Shown here: in pieces, positions 44,347 to 52,695 of the stretch
Layout of the letters: each line of letters begins with the position of its first letter
Numbering within the stretch: position 1 is the stretch's first letter
Source of the DNA: JAGOBP01 sp046328575
GTDB lineage: Bacteria; Chloroflexota; Anaerolineae; Fen-1058
Assembly: GCA_046328575.1 (NCBI GenBank)
Contig: JAXLWI010000008.1
Span: 1 to 64,000 of the forward strand
DNA length: 64,000 bases
Direction of reading: 5' to 3'
Position numbers and translations under genes: made by a program
The notes under the pieces: generated by a model
Told to the model about the DNA's origin: nothing
Seen by the model: only the letters and a program-made list of their open reading frames with translations
Database searches by the model: none

Positions 44347-44764
44347 CTACCGCCGAATCAGCGGCAGATACAGAGGCTTCACATCCAGCACATCCACCAT
44401 TTGCGACTCATTGCCGTACCCATCGCGCGCAGATGACGCCAAACGCGATCGGGGTGCCATCCAGCCAAGTCGATCGATCTGGTGACTATCAACTGCCGTC
44501 AGGCTGTCTTGACCACACTCAGGAAGACGGAGTCGTCCTGAGCGGTCCCTGCTGCACATCGATGTTAAAGCCGATAACTGCCCACGGCGCGAGCCTGCCC
44601 CAAAGCACTGCACCGCAACTCGTCGGGCGAGGATGTTCGAGCCGCAGACTCGCACCAGGCAATGCGAATAGGTCAATGCGAGTATATCGAACCTGCGCAT
44701 TGTTGTCTGTATCAAAAGTCGCTAAATTCGGTAAGAACTGCGTTTGTATACGACTTATTAACAT
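44347..44764 (-). pseudogene. Remnant of a secreted protein ending Y-L-P-L-I-R-R
   Basis: Two frames share this stretch: 44764-44519 (RYTRIDLFALPGASLRLEHP) and the C-terminal part, ending DVLDVKPLYLPLIRR at 44347. The first ends in a stop and the second lacks a start, so one frameshift joins them into about 135 residues. No signal peptide is found upstream, so the N-terminus may be lost. It could be the tail of a degraded surface protein or a short gene with one sequence error. Region 44765-45023 beyond it holds only the promoter of the next gene. Confidence 0.45.
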
Positions 44765-44964
44765 GATCTGTGAGCAACTGAATCAGAATCAGGCTATAGA
44801 GAGCCACTGAGTCTCTTGTATGCGATGAGCGTTTGTTGATCGTGTTCGGCGATTTCGAGGGGAGCATGGGCGATGATCAACCGCTGCAGTGACAATCACC
44901 TTGACCGGACGTGCGCCGGAGCCGCGTTCCGCTCAGCACGCGACTTGCGAAAACTTCCACATGC

Positions 44965-44970
44965 TATAAT
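44965..44970 (+). promoter_or_regulatory. Extended -10 TGCTATAAT for the methyltransferase
   Basis: TATAAT is preceded by TG one base away and lies 54 bases before the ATG at 45024. An AAAGGA site lies at about 45009-45014. Confidence 0.55.
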
Positions 44971-45023
44971 CGCCGGGCATGCGAGATTGATCCTCTGTTA
45001 CTTTAACGAAAGGACTGACTCTC

Positions 45024-45836
45024 ATGACTCCCCGTGTCACAGACTACTACACCGGCTACGTGCGCAAAGAATGGCGGCGATTGATCAGAGATCCCTATCA
45101 TCGGCTGGAGTTTGATACGACGCTGCATTTCTTAAAGAAGCATTTCCCGAAGAAAGGCTTGCTGCTCGATGCGGGCGGCGGGCCGGGACGCTATACCGTG
45201 ACCTTAGCGAGCCAAGGCTACGACTTGATCCTGCTCGACCTGACGCCGGCTAATTTGGAGTTCGCCAAACGACAGATCAAACGCTCGGGCGTCGGGGATC
45301 GCGTGAAGGACGTTGTCGAAGGCTCGATCGTTGACCTGTCGCGATTCGACGATAATACGTTCAACGGGGTACTATGTCTCGGTGGGCCGCTCTCGCATGT
45401 AGTCGATAAGCGCCAACGTGCTAAAGCCCTTCGAGAGTTGGTGCGCGTGGCGAAGCCGGGCGCACCCATCGCGGTGTCGGTGATGAGCCGTTTGAGCGTG
45501 TTGGTGGTCGAGTTGACGATGTTCCCAGAGGAAGTGACGATGCCGCACTATCAGCAGCTGCTCAACACGGGCGATTATCTGGGCCAATATGGTTTTACCG
45601 CGTGCCATTTCTTTTTGCCAGAAGAATTCCGCGCAGCCTTCGATGATAAGGGTGTTGAGGTGCTGGCGATGGCGGGGTTGGAGGGGATCAGTTCTCATCA
45701 TCGCAAGGAACTGAATCGTATTGCGCGAAATGAGCCGCAGTGGCAAGCCTGGCGTCAGACACATTTCAAAACCTGCACGCATCCCTCAGTCGTGGGCTTG
45801 AGTGAACATATGCTCCTGGTTGCGAGGAAAGGATAG
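45024..45836 (+). CDS. Class I SAM-dependent methyltransferase
   Basis: This 270-residue protein has the Rossmann methyltransferase motifs: motif I LLLDAGGGPGRYTVTLA (near residue 47), acidic motif II YDLILLDLTPANLEFAKRQI and motif post-I/IV FNGVLCLGGPLSHV. This is the Methyltransf_11/25 type. The substrate is unknown. The C-terminal 100 residues form a helical cap (MPHYQQLLNTGDYLGQYGF). The next gene, a membrane protein, starts 8 bases after the stop. Confidence 0.85.
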   Translation: MTPRVTDYYTGYVRKEWRRLIRDPYHRLEFDTTLHFLKKHFPKKGLLLDAGGGPGRYTVTLASQGYDLILLDLTPANLEFAKRQIKRSGVGDRVKDVVEGSIVDLSRFDDNTFNGVLCLGGPLSHVVDKRQRAKALRELVRVAKPGAPIAVSVMSRLSVLVVELTMFPEEVTMPHYQQLLNTGDYLGQYGFTACHFFLPEEFRAAFDDKGVEVLAMAGLEGISSHHRKELNRIARNEPQWQAWRQTHFKTCTHPSVVGLSEHMLLVARKG

Positions 45837-45844
45837 CTACAATT

Positions 45845-46408
45845 ATGCCGAAGATTTTGCCGAGTTTTAGCGATCCGGTGTTGACAGGCCGTGCGAAGTT
45901 GATCGCGGTCACCAGCTTGGGGCTGATGCTGGCTGCCTGGGCGTTGGTGTTGACGTGGCTGATCAGCGGTGACCTGGAAGGCATCACGGTTGTGGCAGCG
46001 CTGATCTTTAGTGGTGTGATGACGGGCTTGCTGGCACTGGCGCGCAGCGGGCGCATGCACGCGGCAGCGTGGCTGCTGGTGGGATTGCTGTGTGTGTTGA
46101 TTCTGGCCGACACCGCCGATTATGGCTTAGGCTCGCCGGCCATTATCAGTTTCGTCGTGCCGATCGTGCTGGCAGCGTGCACGTTAGGCTTCGCTGCATC
46201 GATCGGCGTGGCCGCGTTTGGTTCTGGTGTGATCTGGCTAATCGCGATTGCGCTGTCGGCAGGCTGGTATCAGAGCAGCGCGCCGTTCCAGATCGATCAC
46301 CTGACCTTTAACGCGCCTGTCCTGACGGTGATCTTTTTGCTGGTGGCCAGTATCGTCGGCTGGTGGAGTCGGTACATCACCACATTGATAACCCCGCTCG
46401 CGCGATGA
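45845..46408 (+). CDS. Multi-pass membrane protein, sensor-like
   Basis: This 187-residue protein has about six transmembrane helices (VTSLGLMLAAWALVLTWLI, VVAALIFSGVMTGLLALA, VPIVLAACTLGFAASIGVAA, LTVIFLLVASIVGWWS). It resembles the membrane sensor half of Chloroflexota histidine kinases, cut off exactly where a kinase would begin (RYITTLITPLAR). Its TGA directly abuts the stop codon of the convergent kinase-like gene. A stand-alone sensor is possible, but no partner is obvious on this strand. Confidence 0.65.
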   Translation: MPKILPSFSDPVLTGRAKLIAVTSLGLMLAAWALVLTWLISGDLEGITVVAALIFSGVMTGLLALARSGRMHAAAWLLVGLLCVLILADTADYGLGSPAIISFVVPIVLAACTLGFAASIGVAAFGSGVIWLIAIALSAGWYQSSAPFQIDHLTFNAPVLTVIFLLVASIVGWWSRYITTLITPLAR

Positions 46409-47578
46409 TCAATCGAGCGGCAGATACACGCTGAAGGCCGTTTCTTGCTCGGTTTGTCGCACCACTTCGATGTGTCCGCCGTGAGCTTCGACGATCGTCT
46501 TGGCGATCAGCAGGCCCAGACCACTAGCCGCATACCCCAGGCGGCGAGCGGCATCAGCCCGATAGTAATTCTGAAAGAGTTCGGCCAACTGTTCCTGATT
46601 GAGTGCGCGACCGCTGTAGGTGATGCGCACCACCGCCTGTCGGCGCTCACTACTGAGGCGAATGTCGACGCGGCTGCCGGTGGTGGCGTTGCGCATGGCG
46701 TAACTGAGCAGGTCGTAGATCATGCGCTGCACGCGTTCCGTGTCGGCCTGTAAGCGCGGTGGCACTTCCGGCAGATTCAGCGCGACATCGATCTGATGGA
46801 GATCGAACAGTGCGTCGAGCATATCCACCGACTTGCGGATCAGATCGTTTAAGTCGCAATTGGTCATGTTCAACGCCAGTTGACCATCTTCAATCTGATC
46901 GAAGTCAAACAGCCCCGTGATCATGTGACTGACTTTGTCGACTTGCGCCCGGATGACGCTGGCATATTTACGCTGATCGTTGGTAAGTGCGGGCACTTCA
47001 CGCAGCAGCAAGTCGGCATACAAGCGGACAACGGCTAACGGCGTTTGCAGGTCTTGCGCCGCGATCGAGAGCACAGCCGTCTTGAAGCGACTGAGCCGCT
47101 GCAATTCCAGGTTGGCCTGCGCCAGTTGTTCCTGCACCAGGCGAAGTTCATTTCGATCTTGTGTTAGCCGTTGCTCCAATTGGCTGGCGCTGGTGGTGTC
47201 TTCGATCATCAACAGCAGCCCCGAACTAAATTGGCCGTCGTCGTACGGGACGACTTGAAAGGTAAGGTAGGCATTTGAGCCGTCGGGTTGGCGGCGATTG
47301 ACGCGGCGGATGACGTATGGCGGCGCTTCACCGCGCATGATGGCCGACAGTGTGTCATCGGCGCCAATGAATTCCCAGAACAGTTCGGCCAGTGTCCGGC
47401 CTTCCACGGGCAGCGCGGGGGTGATGGTGAGCGTCCGCAAGTTTTCTGAAGCGCGGATGATTTTCAAATCGGCGGCGATGTGGGCAAAAGCGATCCGATG
47501 ATTGCGATTGAGTAGTTGCGCGACGCGCGCGGCTAATAAAATGTCTTCGGAGTTGAGCGGTGGTAGCAGCATGATCAC
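46409..47578 (-). CDS. PAS-histidine kinase-like protein with degenerate catalytic residues
   Basis: This 389-residue protein has no membrane helix. A PAS-like domain (residues about 30-135) leads through a coiled coil to a HisKA-like segment and a HATPase-like domain. The H box reads IAAQDLQTPLAVVRL, where Gln replaces the phospho-acceptor His. The N box reads MIYDLLSYAMRNA, with Tyr in place of the conserved Asn. The G1 box ITYSGRALNQ lacks its Asp. Only the G2 box GLGLLIAKTIVEAHGG is normal. It is therefore probably a non-catalytic binding module. The GTG start overlaps the stop of the GTPase gene; an ATG at 47572 is the alternative. It is the last gene of the GTPase operon. Confidence 0.8.
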   Translation of the reverse strand: MIMLLPPLNSEDILLAARVAQLLNRNHRIAFAHIAADLKIIRASENLRTLTITPALPVEGRTLAELFWEFIGADDTLSAIMRGEAPPYVIRRVNRRQPDGSNAYLTFQVVPYDDGQFSSGLLLMIEDTTSASQLEQRLTQDRNELRLVQEQLAQANLELQRLSRFKTAVLSIAAQDLQTPLAVVRLYADLLLREVPALTNDQRKYASVIRAQVDKVSHMITGLFDFDQIEDGQLALNMTNCDLNDLIRKSVDMLDALFDLHQIDVALNLPEVPPRLQADTERVQRMIYDLLSYAMRNATTGSRVDIRLSSERRQAVVRITYSGRALNQEQLAELFQNYYRADAARRLGYAASGLGLLIAKTIVEAHGGHIEVVRQTEQETAFSVYLPLD

Positions 47579-48081
47579 ACCTCCAGCTGTTCAGCGAGCA
47601 GGGTGAAGGCTTGCTCGACATTTTCGCCGGTTTTGGCACTGGTTAATACCGCTGGCGGCGCCCCCACCGATTGGCAGATGGCATTCAGTTCAGCCTGATT
47701 GATTTTGCGGGCCTCGGCTAGATCAGCTTTGTTACCGACGATCACCAGTCGGGCGTTGGCATTGACGGCATGAACTTGGCCAATATAGCGCTCCAACACC
47801 AGCAATGTATCGCGCCGCGTTAAGTCACAAACGATAAGTGCACCAGCCGAACCCAGCAAATAACTGTTTTCCGAGCGGATAAATTCGTCGCTGCCCGCCA
47901 AGTCCCAGATGAATAATTCAATGTTGCCGGTGGGCCGCGTCAAGGTGCGATGGGAGATCTTGACCCCGATCGTGCTGAGATACTGATCGTTGTAGATACC
48001 TTCCACGTAACGTCGCACCAAACTAGTTTTGCCGACGGCAAACGCGCCAAGCAGGCAGATTTTCTTTTGTACAGTTCGCAT
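47575..48081 (-). CDS. Ras/Rab-like small GTPase
   Basis: The ATG at 48081 follows TTGAGGAGT and gives 168 residues; the open frame upstream to 48189 lies within the neighbouring gene. All G motifs are present: GAFAVGKTS (residues 12-20), Thr37 in STIGVKI, WDLAGSDEF (Asp60-Gly63), VGNKADL and TSAKTG. The position of Ras Gln61, needed for hydrolysis, is Ser64. Bacterial Rab-like GTPases of this kind act with roadblock or longin-fold partners, and the gene just upstream has such a domain. It is expected to be a soluble, membrane-recruited switch. Confidence 0.9.
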   Translation of the reverse strand: MRTVQKKICLLGAFAVGKTSLVRRYVEGIYNDQYLSTIGVKISHRTLTRPTGNIELFIWDLAGSDEFIRSENSYLLGSAGALIVCDLTRRDTLLVLERYIGQVHAVNANARLVIVGNKADLAEARKINQAELNAICQSVGAPPAVLTSAKTGENVEQAFTLLAEQLEV

Positions 48082-48097
48082 ATCGTACTCCTCAAAA

Positions 48098-49714
48098 TCA
48101 AGGCGTCGCGGTCGGAGTGATGCGCTCCGGCGCGATCGGCTCACGCAATGTGATCCAGCGGCTGGGCACCCAACCGCGTTGCCAGCCAAAACTTGTCAAC
48201 CATTCAACTTCCAGCCAGTCGCCATACGCGGCGAGCACGGTAACTGGTGTGTCTTGCAAAAGCACGATCTGAAGCGGCGCGTTCTCATCGGGCGCAGGCC
48301 GAGCCCACACATGGCCGGCTGCAAAGGCCGTGACAGGCGTGGCCGTCGGGCCGGGCGTGCTGGTCTGGGATGGCGTCACAGTGGGTACCGGCTCTGACGT
48401 CGCCAAGGGTTCCGGCGTCGGCGTCGATGTCGCTGGTGGCGCAATAGGCAGCAGTGCCGCCTGTGTCGGCTCTGGCGTCGGTGTAGCGGTAAGCGTCACG
48501 GTCGGCGTGGCCGTCGGGCCAGGATAAGCGATCGGCCACAAGACGATAGTGAATTGCAGATAGAAACACGCGACGGCAGTCGCCAACAACCCGAGCGTCC
48601 CACACCCGATCGCGATCAGCCTTGTTTCGCGGCGCATGGGCCTGGGCAGATCGATCGATTCGATCGGCGCGGCCGTGCTGGCCATGAAACGTGCCAGATC
48701 AGCCTGCAAGTCTGGCGCGGTGTTGAGATCGCCTTCGTAGGCGCGCAGCACCTGGCCGTGCCGCACGTGCAGTTCGGACAAGAAGTCGCGCATTTGGGCA
48801 TGAAAACCGGCCGGCTCGATGCCGGTGATCACGACTGCCAGGTATGCTGCCTGATCGCTCTGCAGCAAAATACTTTGGTTGCCATACTGGATCGTGTTGA
48901 GTTCTTGATCGGCCAGTCCCGCCCCAAATGAATCGTGCGCGAAACTGCGGATCGCCGTCAACATGCCGCTGATCAAACCCGAATCAACGGTCGAGCTGTC
49001 ACCCGCGTGACGGTGCGCGATCAACAATCCCGATTGATGCTGAATGACAAACACGTCCTGAACGGTAAACGGGATCGAATCGCGCAGAATAAGTTGCGCG
49101 GTCGACACCCCGCGCAGCCGCGCCCACAGCGAGCGCAGCATGCCGCGCGGCCCGACGACGGCTTTGAGCCGGGCGTCGATGTTGCGTTGAAGTTCGCGCC
49201 CAAACTCGACGATGGCGCGCTGCACCGTGGAGCCGATGACGGGATACAGTGCCTCGATCATGTCTTCGCGCGAGTTACGGATCTGCACACGAATCGCTTC
49301 ACCCATGACCGGGCCTAACGCTTCCGCCATCTCATCGCGTGAGTCGTGCACGGTGCGGCGTATCATCTCGCCCATCACGGGCGTGACGCGCGCCATCAAG
49401 CCGTCGGCATCGGCCTGCGACTTGTGCTGCAAGATGCCGAGCTGCATTTGCAGATCGCGCGTCAGATTCTCACTGTCGCGGGCTGCCTGCCGCAGCCGCT
49501 CGATTTCGAGCCGCAGTTCGCGGACCTCGATCTGAGCGGCATCGTTTTGAGATTGATGTTGAAACTGAATGGATTTGAGCTGGCGCTCAACCGTCACCAG
49601 CCGATCGTGATCTTCGTCTTTCAGGGCCAGCTGTAAGGCGGCGAGCAGCGACTCGACACTGTCACCAGACTGGCCCAAATCGGGCGGCGTGGCGCCTGCG
49701 AAAGACGAAGCCAT
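48098..49714 (-). CDS. Membrane protein with coiled coil, roadblock/longin-like domain and external SH3-like domain
   Basis: This 538-residue protein has five parts. Residues 20-95 are a coiled coil (VERQLKSIQFQHQSQNDAAQ). Residues about 105-185 carry an amphipathic repeat (ALGPVMGEAIRVQIRNSRED, then IEALYPVIGSTVQRAI). Residues about 225-335 form a roadblock/longin-like domain (QHQSGLLIAHRHA, SGLISGMLTAIRSFAHDSFG). A transmembrane helix (residues about 368-393) follows. The outside part has a Thr/Pro stalk and an SH3-like domain (PVTVLAAYGDWLEVEWLTSF, GWQRGWVPSRWI). I know this layout from proteins encoded beside bacterial Ras-like GTPases. It is a likely GTPase regulator linking the cell wall to the cytoplasm. 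Confidence 0.8.
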   Translation of the reverse strand: MASSFAGATPPDLGQSGDSVESLLAALQLALKDEDHDRLVTVERQLKSIQFQHQSQNDAAQIEVRELRLEIERLRQAARDSENLTRDLQMQLGILQHKSQADADGLMARVTPVMGEMIRRTVHDSRDEMAEALGPVMGEAIRVQIRNSREDMIEALYPVIGSTVQRAIVEFGRELQRNIDARLKAVVGPRGMLRSLWARLRGVSTAQLILRDSIPFTVQDVFVIQHQSGLLIAHRHAGDSSTVDSGLISGMLTAIRSFAHDSFGAGLADQELNTIQYGNQSILLQSDQAAYLAVVITGIEPAGFHAQMRDFLSELHVRHGQVLRAYEGDLNTAPDLQADLARFMASTAAPIESIDLPRPMRRETRLIAIGCGTLGLLATAVACFYLQFTIVLWPIAYPGPTATPTVTLTATPTPEPTQAALLPIAPPATSTPTPEPLATSEPVPTVTPSQTSTPGPTATPVTAFAAGHVWARPAPDENAPLQIVLLQDTPVTVLAAYGDWLEVEWLTSFGWQRGWVPSRWITLREPIAPERITPTATP

Positions 49715-49729
49715 GCACCATCTCTTTGC

Positions 49730-50518
49730 TTAACGATTCGAATTAGCTGCGTCGCCATCATTGCGGAGTCGTTGACCCAGTTCGACCAGCATCTGGCTGA
49801 GATCCTGCCGTGAGGTCTTCTTGGTATCCAACGAAGTCGCCAGCGTCAACAGTTCCTGCCGCAGACTATCATCACGCTGGCGGGTCTCGGCCTGCAAACT
49901 GCGCACGCGCTCGGTCTGTTCCGCGCCAAAGCGATCGATCCGATCCGTCAGATCCTTCTGAATAGCCCTTAATTGCGCGAGCAGATCGGCGTAGACATTC
50001 TCAACCCGATCGGACAACTCGCGCTGAGCGGTGCGGAGCTGCGCCGCTTGATCGGCGCTCTGCTTGTCGAGCCGATCGATCAGATCTTTTTGTGCGGCGC
50101 GGAGTTGGGCCGTCTGCGCGGCTTGCTGCTCATCGATCCGGCCGCCGAGGCTCTGCTGGGCCGCGCGGAGTTGCGCTGCCTGCTCGGTGCTCTGCCGCTC
50201 CAGTCGATCGGTCAGTTCCTTGCGCGTATTGATCAGCTGGCTCACCGTGGACTCCGACAGGCCGTTGACCTTCTCCAGCAAGGCATCTGATAGTTCGCGG
50301 CGAACCGTTTCTACCCGGGCATCCAGATCGTTTAACCGCTTCTCAGTGGTGCGCGATTGTGAGCCGTATAAAATCTCGCGCAAGCGATCGAGTTCGTTGC
50401 CGGTCGGTTCGGCAACCGGTGCGGCGGTCGGCATAGGCGTAGGCTCGACGACTTCTTGAGGAGTGTGAACAACTGGGATGGCTTCGGACGGGCTGGCGGC
50501 AGCGGGTTTGCGGAACAT
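49730..50518 (-). CDS. Coiled-coil protein, first gene of the GTPase operon
   Basis: This 262-residue protein has a Pro/Ala-rich leader (to about residue 38) and then the segment LDRLREILYGSQSRTTEKRL, a signature I know from GTPase-operon proteins. A long heptad coil follows, with a 22-residue repeat of the kind AQLRAAQKDLIDRLDKQSAD in four or five copies. No membrane segment is visible. It starts the operon at 50518 and is followed after 15 bases by the roadblock gene. It probably oligomerises and scaffolds the complex. Confidence 0.75.
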   Translation of the reverse strand: MFRKPAAASPSEAIPVVHTPQEVVEPTPMPTAAPVAEPTGNELDRLREILYGSQSRTTEKRLNDLDARVETVRRELSDALLEKVNGLSESTVSQLINTRKELTDRLERQSTEQAAQLRAAQQSLGGRIDEQQAAQTAQLRAAQKDLIDRLDKQSADQAAQLRTAQRELSDRVENVYADLLAQLRAIQKDLTDRIDRFGAEQTERVRSLQAETRQRDDSLRQELLTLATSLDTKKTSRQDLSQMLVELGQRLRNDGDAANSNR

Positions 50519-50834
50519 CTCTTTCGCTCCTGATGGATGAGTGTAGATTAGGCAGGCTGAGCTGACTTCGCAGTCAGAAGGTACGCTAAGAAATTATCTA
50601 GTCCATTCAGGGATAATGCTCGAACGTAGCTTAGTATACTACAAGCCGACTTCATATCCAATACTTTTATTCGCAATGTTGCGCAAATTGGGGGTTTTAG
50701 CCGATTTGTGAGTCTGAATCCGATTATGGATGAGCGTACCACATGGAGGTTGGTTTCAAGTTGGTAACACCACCAAATTGCGGCAGAAATTGGCTAGAGA
50801 TCGGTTGCAGGATCGGCACGTGGATGATTGCCGA
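50519..50834. other. Intergenic region upstream of the GTPase operon
   Basis: This AT-richer stretch of 316 bases has no convincing gene. It contains the palindrome TAGTATACTA at 50632-50641, which offers a -10-like TATACT on both strands, 114 bases before the operon start. The remainder shows nothing I can name. Confidence 0.4.
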
Positions 50835-52010
50835 TTAATGCACTCGGAATGGAGTGCGCGTGGGCGCGGGTGTGTAAATCGAGCCGGGCCATGATGTTGA
50901 ATTAGGTGTGATCCAGGCCGTGGGCCATGACGCAGGCGTTGCTTGCGGTGGACGCGTAGCTGAAGTGGGTGGTGGCGGGAAAGTGGGCCATGCCGGTGGG
51001 CGCAGCGTCGGCAATAATGTAGGCAACCAGGTCGGCAGTAATGTCGGCCAATGACCGGCCGGTAGTGTTGGCCAGGCAGTGGGCACGTAAGTCCGCCAGC
51101 GCGTGGGGATCAGTGTGGGCGGCAAAGTTGGCAGCACGCTCGGGTGCGGCGTTGACGTTGCTTCAGGAGGCCGCACGTGGGTCGGCTTGACTGTGGCGGT
51201 CGGTATGGGCGTGCGCATCGCCGCTGGCGTGGCCGAAGGTGCAAGCGTCGGCGCGGGCGGTTCGACGGGCGGAGTTTCGACCGGCGGTTGGCGCAGTGCT
51301 TCATGCGCACGTTGCAGCGCGGGCTGAGCCGAGGGTGGCAGTTGCGGCTCAGTCGCCTTCAAGATCGCCTCGGAACGATCGAGTGAGGAATACAACCGTG
51401 AGAGCAGCGCCTGCCGTTCGGCGCTGTCGGGCAACTCGGCAGCCAGCATCAGCGCCGATTCGATTTGGTCGGCAAAGCCCGTTAACGCTTGAGGTGCTTC
51501 AGCGGCTCGGCCACGATCGATCAAGCGTTGAACTTCCGCCAATCGCTCTGAAGCAAAGCTTAAACTCAATTCACTGCGTGCCAACCGATCGGGCGACACG
51601 GCGATCTGGAATTGTTCGACGGCCAGTTTGACGGGATACAACGGATCATTAGGCAGTGCCTGAGCGGAAGCGACGAGCACACTGCTACTCAGCGCCACCA
51701 GCACGATCAACATGACCAGCCCGCGCAGCCAGATTCGACCCCGGCTCTGTGACCATTGCGGCCAGTGGAAACGCCGTGAGTGAGGGCGCTGCTCTGGCAA
51801 ACGCGTAATCAAACGGCGGCGCGCATCGACTCTGAAATCCAGCGAGGGCGTAACGATCGGGGCGGCCGTGAGTCGCTGCGCCAGTGGCACTAAATCAGCC
51901 AGCACCGCGCGGTGTTCAGGCTGGCGTTCGACGTAATCAGCGAACGAGACTTCACCGCGTTCAAGGGCCGCGAGACAGTTGGCTAGGGCAAGAGCCGGAT
52001 CGTTACTCAT
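50835..52010 (-). CDS. Anti-sigma factor with DUF5667-like domain and Pro/Trp-rich external tail
   Basis: This 391-residue protein starts in the stop of the sigma gene (ATGA). The N-terminal cytoplasmic part (residues 1-90: CLAALERGEVSFADYVERQ) is expected to bind the sigma factor. One transmembrane helix follows (GLVMLIVLVALSSSVLVASA), then the DUF5667-type segment ALPNDPLYPVKLAVEQFQIA with helices to about residue 230. The rest is a low-complexity tail of Pro/Thr/Ala with repeated W-P-T-L-x-P units (PTLLPTWLPTLLPT). The order sigma-antisigma and the overlap support a membrane-bound regulator of the ECF factor. Confidence 0.8.
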   Translation of the reverse strand: MSNDPALALANCLAALERGEVSFADYVERQPEHRAVLADLVPLAQRLTAAPIVTPSLDFRVDARRRLITRLPEQRPHSRRFHWPQWSQSRGRIWLRGLVMLIVLVALSSSVLVASAQALPNDPLYPVKLAVEQFQIAVSPDRLARSELSLSFASERLAEVQRLIDRGRAAEAPQALTGFADQIESALMLAAELPDSAERQALLSRLYSSLDRSEAILKATEPQLPPSAQPALQRAHEALRQPPVETPPVEPPAPTLAPSATPAAMRTPIPTATVKPTHVRPPEATSTPHPSVLPTLPPTLIPTRWRTYVPTAWPTLPAGHWPTLLPTWLPTLLPTLRPPAWPTFPPPPTSATRPPQATPASWPTAWITPNSTSWPGSIYTPAPTRTPFRVH

Positions 52011-52570
52011 CGGGTTTCAGGCTTCCGATTAAGCACTTGACGCAGGGCGTTCAAGGCTCGATATTGCAAAACGCGCACCGCTTCTTCGCTGCGATTGAGC
52101 ACGCGGCCGGTTTCAGCATGGCTAAGGCCGCTGATGAAGCGCAGAGTGAGTACCTGTTGATAGTCAGCCGACAGTTGCGACAGCGCATGCGCTAATGTTT
52201 CGATGTTCTCCAAGGCATCGAGTTGATCTTCGGGACCGCTGGTTTCATCGGGCAGCGGCAGGACGCTTTCCAGTGAGACAGCCGCTTTGTGGGTGCGATG
52301 CCGATCGATGACGACGTTGTGGGCAATCCGATAGAGCCACGCGCTGAACGGCACCTCGCGCACTTCGTATTTGTCGAGCGCTTCCCACGCTTTGAGAAAC
52401 ACCGTCTCAGTCAAATCTTCGGCTTCGGCCACGTCGCCGACGCGATAGAACACATAGCGATAGATCGCGGTGAGATAGTGCTCGTACAGATCACCAAACG
52501 CGTTGGCATCGCCACGACAGGCACGCGCAATCAGGGCATCTAAATTGGGACCTGACTTCTGGGCTGGCAT
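52007..52570 (-). CDS. ECF-type RNA polymerase sigma factor
   Basis: This 187-residue protein has region 2 (residues about 20-95: DANAFGDLYEHYLTAIYRYV, AEDLTETVFLKAWEAL, FSAWLYRIAHNVVIDRHR). Region 4 (residues about 125-180: LSQLSADYQQVLTLRFISGL, ETGRVLNRSEEAVRVLQYRA) follows. This is standard ECF length with no C-terminal extension. It is coupled to the anti-sigma gene by a four-base overlap. It probably controls its own operon and envelope genes. A promoter typical of ECF factors was not identified upstream. Confidence 0.93.
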   Translation of the reverse strand: MPAQKSGPNLDALIARACRGDANAFGDLYEHYLTAIYRYVFYRVGDVAEAEDLTETVFLKAWEALDKYEVREVPFSAWLYRIAHNVVIDRHRTHKAAVSLESVLPLPDETSGPEDQLDALENIETLAHALSQLSADYQQVLTLRFISGLSHAETGRVLNRSEEAVRVLQYRALNALRQVLNRKPETR

Positions 52571-52629
52571 CGCGATCCTATGTGTAATGAAACGAAGCAG
52601 CTAACGAAGCGTTACAGTTGAAACAACGA

Positions 52630-52661
52630 CGTCGCGCCCGGCACACTGGCCGGACGCGACG
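52630..52661 (-). terminator. Hairpin after the DUF11/PPC gene
   Basis: Arms CGTCGCG (52630-52636) and CGCGACG (52655-52661) are extended by CCGGC/GCCGG across a bulge. On the minus strand GTTGTTT follows. Confidence 0.6.
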
Positions 52662-52695
52662 TATTCTAAACCCTGACGCATCAACCCCTGTGGTT

